From Pseudomonas sp. MF4836 (lineage in GTDB: Bacteria; Pseudomonadota; Gammaproteobacteria; Pseudomonadales; Pseudomonadaceae): a DNA stretch of 64,000 bases. A model generated the notes under the pieces. It made no database searches. It saw only the letters and a list, made by a program, of their open reading frames with translations, and was not told the DNA's origin. Of the stretch, positions 59,434-64,000 are shown piece by piece; the first letter of the stretch is position 1, and each line of letters opens with the position of its first letter. The stretch is from positions 1 to 64,000 of the forward strand of contig NZ_MVOL01000022.1 of assembly GCF_002018875.1 (NCBI RefSeq), given 5' to 3'. Position numbers and translations under genes: made by a program.

Positions 59434-60738
59434 TCAGTGAGGCAAATCCGGTTTGCGCCGGATGCTGAACAAGGTGCCCGTGGTGATCAAGCCAAACACA
59501 ATCAACATCACCGACACCGGCCAGGCCGAGTGGAAGGCCCCGAACAAGGCCGTTGCCGCCAACGGTGCGAGCCCACCGGAAAAAATCGACGCAATCTCGT
59601 GCCCCAACGCCATGCCGGAATAGCGCACATGGGCCGGAAACAGTTCCCCCATCAACGCCGGCTGGGTACCGATCATGGCGCCATGGCAGAAGGCCAGGCC
59701 GACCAGCAATGCCAGGTAGACGTAGCCGCTGACATGGGTATCGATCAACCAGAAGAACGGGAACGCGAATAGCACCAGGCTGATGGAACCGATGGCATAG
59801 ACCGTACGCCGGCCAATGATGTCGGACAGCCAACCCCAGAACAGAATGGTGAAGGCCTCGACTATCATGGCGACCATCACCCCGCCCAGCACCACTTGCG
59901 TGCTCAAGCCGGTCAGTTTTGCGTAAGCCATCACGAAGGCGAGGAAGATATACGCGCAGCTGTTTTCGGCCATGCGCAGCCCCATGGCCTGGAACACTTC
60001 CCTGGGGTGCTTGCGCAGAACTTCCATCGCCGGCGGATGCTTGACCTTCGCCCGTTGCGCCGCAGCATCCTCGAAATCGCGGCTCTCCGGCAGGTTGCGG
60101 CGAATGTAGATACCGACCCCGAACACCAGGACACTGGCCAGGAACGGCAGGCGCCAGCCCCAACTCAGGAAATCCTCGGTGGGCAGCATCTGCACCAGGT
60201 AGAACGCTGCGGCCGAGAGCACAAACCCACCGGAAACGCCAAGCTGGCTCCAGGCCGCATAGAAACCGACGCGATTGGCCGGCGCGTTTTCGCTGATCAT
60301 CAACACGCCACCGCCCCACTCGCCCCCCGAGGCGATGCCCTGGGCGATACGCAACAGCACCAGGGTGATGGGCGCCAGATAACCCGCTTGTTCGAATGTC
60401 GGCAGCAAGCCCATCAGGAATGTCGAAACCCCCATGATGCTGAGCGTCATGACCAGCGCTTTTTTGCGCCCGTCCCGGTCGCCGATATGACCAAAGATAA
60501 TCCCGCCCAGGGGGCGGGCAAAAAAGCCCACGGCAAAACCTGCGAACGCGCCCATGGTGCCAAGCACCGGATCAGTCCCGGCAGGAAAGAACAGCGGGCC
60601 GAAAATCAACGCCGCCGCCGTGCCGTACAGGAAGAAGTCATACCACTCCAATGCGTTGCCAAACACCGAGGCGATGACAATTCGGCGCATGGTGGAAGAG
60701 CTGGGTGTTTGGGTAACGCCTGCTTTGAAATTACTCAT
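59434..60738 (-). CDS. MHS-family MFS transporter (aromatic or organic acid:H+ symport)
   Basis: Twelve-helix carrier of 434 aa of the metabolite:H+ symporter branch. Signatures are GNALEWYDFFLYGTAAALIF in helix 1, GFFARPLGGIIFGHIGDRDG with RKKALV in the 2-3 loop, and GIASGGEWGGGVLMISENAP. It imports a carboxylate; gene company (Rieske oxygenase, OprD porin) points to an aromatic or heteroaromatic acid. Last gene of the operon, before the bidirectional terminator. Confidence 0.88.
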   Translation of the reverse strand: MSNFKAGVTQTPSSSTMRRIVIASVFGNALEWYDFFLYGTAAALIFGPLFFPAGTDPVLGTMGAFAGFAVGFFARPLGGIIFGHIGDRDGRKKALVMTLSIMGVSTFLMGLLPTFEQAGYLAPITLVLLRIAQGIASGGEWGGGVLMISENAPANRVGFYAAWSQLGVSGGFVLSAAAFYLVQMLPTEDFLSWGWRLPFLASVLVFGVGIYIRRNLPESRDFEDAAAQRAKVKHPPAMEVLRKHPREVFQAMGLRMAENSCAYIFLAFVMAYAKLTGLSTQVVLGGVMVAMIVEAFTILFWGWLSDIIGRRTVYAIGSISLVLFAFPFFWLIDTHVSGYVYLALLVGLAFCHGAMIGTQPALMGELFPAHVRYSGMALGHEIASIFSGGLAPLAATALFGAFHSAWPVSVMLIVFGLITTGTLFSIRRKPDLPH

Positions 60739-60764
60739 CTACTTCTCCAAACCGAGCCAGCGGC

Positions 60765-62012
60765 TCACCAGATCTTCCAGGTGTATGAGGTGACGAGGCG
60801 GTACTCGTCATAGTTGTTGCCGTACTTCTGCTTGGTGTTGAAGTTCTTCAGGTCAACGCTCAAGCCCTGGAGCGCACCGCTTTGAACCACATAAGACAGG
60901 AAGATGTTGCGTTCACTTTCCTGGTCATGGCTCAACCCTGCACCACGGTCGATCGCGGTGCCCTTGATGTAGCGCGTGAACAGTTTCAGGCCGGGTATCC
61001 CCATGTTTGCGAAGTCATAGCCATAACGCACCGACCACGATCGCTCGTCCGGCCGGATGAACGGCAGGCCTGCCCAGTTCGGCAGATACGGTTGCGGAAC
61101 ATAGCCGTTGAGCGTCGGGAACACCGTTTCACCCAGCATGCGCTGATAGCTGACGCCAAACAGATGGGCGCCTTTTTGCAGGGTCACCAGGCCGCTGTAG
61201 GATCGGTTGTCGACCTTGCCTGCAAGGGCACTGCCATCTTCACTGTTGTTGAAGTAGCCCAGGTCAGTCTTCAGGACGTAGCCGTCCCCCAGGTCCAGCG
61301 CATGTTTGAGACCGGCGTAGTGTTGGCGGTAGATATCGTTGAGCACGCCATAAAAATAAGTGCCTTGCAGGGTCGGCGTGAACGAGTAGGTGCCGCCGCC
61401 GAAATCCAGCCCCTTGCTGTCCAGATCGTCGGTCGAGCCGTACTTGTAGAGCTGCTCGTGGTTGGAAGACTGCCGGGTGACGCTGGACCAGAAGCGCCCT
61501 CCCGTCAGCTCCAGGCGGTCTATTTCCCGGGAGTTGACTACCGCCCCCTGGTAGATGGTATCGAGCTGCCGACTGGGATCGTTGGAAGCGATCGGCAGGT
61601 TGGGTTTCTGGTCACCGATTTTCACCTCGGTTTTCGAGTAACGCAGCTTCAGCGTGCCACCGGCGCGGCTGTAGTCATTAGCAGCCTTTTGCTCGTAGGT
61701 GCTGTAGGGCAATGAACCATCGTTGCCCGTGGAATCAAGCCGCAACGCGTACTGCGCATTGGCATCGAAACCGATGGCCAGCGGGGTGTCGGTGTATCCG
61801 GATTGAAACTGCAGATCAAAGCCCTGGGACCAGTTGCCGACTTTGGAGGTGGGCGCCTCGCTGTTGGTGAAGTTGCGGTTCAGGTACAGGTTCCTGAAGT
61901 TCAAGGACAGGTGACTCTCGTCCATCAGGTCGGCGTGAGCCGACCACGGTATTGCTATCCCTATAAGCCCTAAGTAGTGAATTGCATGCACACGCAAAGC
62001 TCGCTTTGACAT
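60765..62012 (-). CDS. OprD-family outer-membrane porin
   Basis: Substrate-specific porin: short signal peptide (about 1-27, ending AHA-D), then SHLSLNFRNLYLNRNF, the typical OprD N-terminus, repeated strands (GLVTLQKGAHLFGVSYQRML; SWSVRYGYDFANMGIPGLKL) and a C-terminal strand YRLVTSYTWKIW. I start at ATG 62010-62012; ATG 62022-62024 and 62061-62063 are in frame, and no site is clearly better. The upstream leader (62106-62122) contains overlapping AACAACAA and AACAATAA on the minus strand. Channels an aromatic acid, given the neighbours. Confidence 0.85.
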   Translation of the reverse strand: MSKRALRVHAIHYLGLIGIAIPWSAHADLMDESHLSLNFRNLYLNRNFTNSEAPTSKVGNWSQGFDLQFQSGYTDTPLAIGFDANAQYALRLDSTGNDGSLPYSTYEQKAANDYSRAGGTLKLRYSKTEVKIGDQKPNLPIASNDPSRQLDTIYQGAVVNSREIDRLELTGGRFWSSVTRQSSNHEQLYKYGSTDDLDSKGLDFGGGTYSFTPTLQGTYFYGVLNDIYRQHYAGLKHALDLGDGYVLKTDLGYFNNSEDGSALAGKVDNRSYSGLVTLQKGAHLFGVSYQRMLGETVFPTLNGYVPQPYLPNWAGLPFIRPDERSWSVRYGYDFANMGIPGLKLFTRYIKGTAIDRGAGLSHDQESERNIFLSYVVQSGALQGLSVDLKNFNTKQKYGNNYDEYRLVTSYTWKIW

Positions 62013-62132
62013 AGTTACATCCATACAGGTTTGCCACGGTTGAGGGCAGAACTTCAGAGACATGGCAGTGAATGACAGCGCCGATCTGAACGCCCGCGGC
62101 TGTCATGTTTTTATTGTTGTTTGAGTGGTGAA

Positions 62133-63089
62133 TCAGATATCCAGAACCAGGCGCCCGGAGCGCGCCCTTGAACAACACAGCAGCATTTGATCGTTCGCCT
62201 CGCGCTCGTCTGCAGTCAGGTAGACGTCACGGTGATCGGGCTCTCCCTCCAGCACGTCACACAGGCAAGTGCCGCAGACGCCCTGCTCGCACGACACGTC
62301 AATGGCGATACCCACTTCGGCCAGGGCCTGCACGATGCTTTGCCCGGCATGCACCTGCAGGGTTTTACAGCTGCGGGCGGTGTGGACTTCGAAGGCCTCA
62401 CCGGAACCGTCAACCTCAACCTGGAAATACTCGCGATGCACCTGCTCATCGCCGTAGCCAGCCGCCGTGGCCGCGTCGATCACCCAGGTCATGAACCCCG
62501 ACGGCCCACAGGTGTACACATGGCAGCCTGGAGCCGCAGTGCCGAGCACGGCATTCAGGTCGAGCTTGCCGGCCGGCTCATCATCGAAATGGGTGCTGAC
62601 CCGCTGGGAAAAAGGTGCGCTGGCCAGCTCTTGCAAAAACGCCGCCTGGCTGCGCGAGCGACCGCAGTAGTGCAACTCGAAATCAGCGCCCCGGGCGTGC
62701 AGTGCATAGGCCATGGCGATCATCGGTGTGATGCCGATTCCGCCTCCTATCAGCAGTGAGCGCTGGGCATCAACCGCCAGCGGAAACAGATTGCGCGGAG
62801 CGCTGATGGTCACCACGCTTCCCTCGCACAACGTGGCATGAACCGCCTCGGAGCCACCGCGCGAGGCCGGATCCTTGAGCACCCCCAATCGATAGAGGCC
62901 AGGGTCTGCCGGATCGCTGCACAGCGAATACTGGCGCACCAGGCCATCGGGCAAATGCACATCCACATGGGCCCCGGCCTCGAACGCGGGCAACGGCGTG
63001 TCATCCGAGGCACACAGGTCCAGTACCAGCACGTTGCCGCCCTGCTGCCGGGCCTTGTGCACCACAACCTTCAATACACTGTCAGTCAT
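62133..63089 (-). CDS. Oxygenase reductase (phthalate dioxygenase reductase/VanB type)
   Basis: Electron-transfer protein of 318 aa: FMN/FAD-binding RQYSLCSDPADPGLYRLGVL, NAD-binding LIGGGIGITPMIAMAYAL and HVYTCGPSGFM, and a C-terminal plant-type [2Fe-2S] domain with CEQGVCGTCLC and a fourth cysteine in LLCCSRA. It transfers electrons from NAD(P)H to the Rieske oxygenase encoded just upstream, in one component. IacF of indole-acetate pathways and VanB have this architecture. Confidence 0.88.
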   Translation of the reverse strand: MTDSVLKVVVHKARQQGGNVLVLDLCASDDTPLPAFEAGAHVDVHLPDGLVRQYSLCSDPADPGLYRLGVLKDPASRGGSEAVHATLCEGSVVTISAPRNLFPLAVDAQRSLLIGGGIGITPMIAMAYALHARGADFELHYCGRSRSQAAFLQELASAPFSQRVSTHFDDEPAGKLDLNAVLGTAAPGCHVYTCGPSGFMTWVIDAATAAGYGDEQVHREYFQVEVDGSGEAFEVHTARSCKTLQVHAGQSIVQALAEVGIAIDVSCEQGVCGTCLCDVLEGEPDHRDVYLTADEREANDQMLLCCSRARSGRLVLDI

Positions 63090-63105
63090 CGATTCACGCC
63101 CATGA

Positions 63106-63582
63106 TCAGAGGATGTAACCGATACCGGCGAGGGTATCGTCGGAGTTGATCAGGCGAATCAGCTTGCGCTGAATCTTGAAGGTGCCTGCGTCCCGTTCCA
63201 GCTCATAGACGATGTCGGCGCTGTAGTGCTTGAGCGAATCCTTGCGAAACTCCCGCAGGTTCTGCGCACAGCGCACCGTCACCTGTTGCGCGTTTTCCGA
63301 CAGCACGCGAAAGCGCGACAACGTGCGCACGGTACGCGGCTGCGGGCTGGTGGAAATCGACTCGCCGCTGGTCAGGCGCTGCACCCGCAGCTGGCGCATG
63401 CCGGCGTCGTCATAGGCGTAATTGAGGGTGTTTTCGAAGTCCTGCTCCTGGGGGTCGATCGGGATGATGTAAGTGCCCTTCTCCGCCCATAGGTCCAGCC
63501 AGGCATCGAATTCGCCATGGTCGAGCATGTCGCCTTCCTGCCAGATGAAAGCGGTGACTTCGTTCAGTAATTTCAGGTTCAT
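63106..63582 (-). CDS. Aromatic-ring-hydroxylating dioxygenase beta subunit
   Basis: Small subunit of 158 aa with the SnoaL/NTF2-like fold: EVTAFIWQEGDMLDHGEFDA, WLDLWAEKGTYIIPI, and QNLREFRKDSLKHYSADIVY. Pairs with the alpha subunit in a hexameric oxygenase. The start is ATG 63580-63582 with GGAGAA upstream, 16 bp after the alpha gene. The reductase gene follows after 16 bp. Confidence 0.88.
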   Translation of the reverse strand: MNLKLLNEVTAFIWQEGDMLDHGEFDAWLDLWAEKGTYIIPIDPQEQDFENTLNYAYDDAGMRQLRVQRLTSGESISTSPQPRTVRTLSRFRVLSENAQQVTVRCAQNLREFRKDSLKHYSADIVYELERDAGTFKIQRKLIRLINSDDTLAGIGYIL

Positions 63583-63598
63583 CAAGGTTCTCCGCCGG

Positions 63599-64000
63599 TT
63601 ACACCGACATCATCTTTTTCCACTGCTGGTAGGCCGCGCGCATTCCGGTCTCAGCACTGACATCACTGACCAGGCCATCCTCGGTCGCCCGTTCGCCGGG
63701 CAAACCACGGTTGAGCATGATCCAGAGGTTTTCCCCGGCACTGGCGCCCTTCTGCACCCGCTCCCAGGCTTCGGAATCGTCCGGCGTGCCAAAGCCCATG
63801 GGGCCCTGGAAGTGTTCGTGCAGCCGCAGGCGGTAGCGGTTGGCCGCAACCGGGCCACCGTCCATGGTGATCACCGAGTGATGGATTTCGGTCTCCAGCA
63901 CCGAGATTGGCTGCAACACACGGAAGAACGCCATGGAGCAGGCGACGTTGGGAAACAGGTTGAGGTTGAAGCCCGAACCACCTACGGCGCGAACAATGCG
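63599..64000 (-). CDS. Rieske-type aromatic-ring-hydroxylating dioxygenase alpha subunit (5' part outside)
   Basis: Only the C-terminal 133 residues are in the window; the catalytic domain's end is visible (GGSGFNLNLFPNVACSMAFF, then LRLHEHFQGPMGFGTPDDSE and GLVSDVSAETGMRAAYQQWK, ending KKMMSV). The Rieske cluster and iron ligands lie beyond the edge. Together with beta subunit and reductase it forms a three-component oxygenase that hydroxylates an aromatic carboxylate. Resemblance of the three-gene set to iacCDF (indole-3-acetate) is noted, but benzoate-, anthranilate- or salicylate-type substrates are equally possible. Confidence 0.85.
   Translation of the reverse strand, partial: RIVRAVGGSGFNLNLFPNVACSMAFFRVLQPISVLETEIHHSVITMDGGPVAANRYRLRLHEHFQGPMGFGTPDDSEAWERVQKGASAGENLWIMLNRGLPGERATEDGLVSDVSAETGMRAAYQQWKKMMSV

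Noticed and set aside
62064..62178. Alternative small frame upstream of the OprD porin
   Set aside because: The ATG behind the AACAACAATAAAAA stretch opens a frame different from the porin, lacks a Shine-Dalgarno and overlaps the reductase end; treated as leader sequence.
1..64000. CRISPR arrays, tRNA/rRNA genes, integrases or IS transposases
   Set aside because: No regularly spaced repeat series, no recognisable RNA gene and no transposase or integrase motif was found, including at the borders of the 19-27 kb island.

Overview
The window is a GC-rich bacterial chromosome segment that reads as Pseudomonas, most likely the P. fluorescens group. The evidence is family-level gene content (PQQ-alcohol ped genes, D-lysine/pipecolate genes, aco operon, nosP-nahK, two-component/acyl-CoA modules in P. 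aeruginosa-like order) and scattered REP-type palindromes of two classes (a TGTAGCCGC class and a GTGGCGAGGGAGC class). No tRNA, rRNA, CRISPR array or phage gene was seen.

Layout. 1-12.6 kb: regulatory and export genes of PQQ-dependent alcohol oxidation (pedR2, pedS2, pedA1, pedA2, pedB, pedC, a CXXCW-type protein, agmR/pedR1), then the NO-sensor pair nosP-nahK and a porin. 12.7-19.2 kb: a D-lysine catabolic and uptake cluster (dpkA, RpiR regulator, polar amino acid ABC transporter, amaD). 19.26-27.13 kb: an accessory island bounded by two inverted ~380-bp non-coding repeats. It carries an orphan Imm50-type gene, two DUF1254 exported proteins flanked by 54-bp direct repeats, a VOC protein and a hicAB toxin-antitoxin pair. 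27.2-35.7 kb: a lipoprotein, then the acetoin/2,3-butanediol operon acoXABC-bdh with a clear sigma-54 promoter and upstream palindromes, transcribed divergently from acoR. 35.7-45.8 kb: AraC regulator, 3-hydroxyacyl-CoA dehydrogenase, TetR regulator, a FixLJ-like pair resembling bfiSR, an acyl-CoA ligase and an acyl-CoA dehydrogenase, then two membrane proteins. 45.9-48.4 kb: two very small proteins, an HxlR regulator and a stand-alone FabF. 48.6-55.4 kb: the most interesting cluster. It encodes a signal-less THI5/NMT1-type binding protein, an APH-fold kinase, a rhodanese, a TonB receptor, a PnuC-type transporter and a GntR/HutC-type regulator, with a perfect HutC-type palindrome in front. 55.4-58.1 kb: small housekeeping-like genes (PfpI, Nudix, HEAT-like, zinc-ribbon). 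58.4-64 kb: a LysR regulator convergent with an aromatic-acid operon (Rieske oxygenase alpha and beta, reductase, OprD porin, MHS-family transporter); the alpha subunit runs off the window.

How it fits together. Most of the window is peripheral carbon catabolism (alcohols, D-lysine, acetoin, short or branched acids, an aromatic acid), each module with its own regulator. A recurrent A-rich AANAANAA motif, the known Hfq/Crc target form, lies at or beside the ribosome binding site of about ten of these catabolic genes, so carbon catabolite repression probably acts across several modules at once. The 48.6-55.4 kb cluster looks like an outer-membrane-to-cytoplasm uptake-and-phosphorylation route for a thiamine-like or other small heteroaromatic compound; that substrate is inference.
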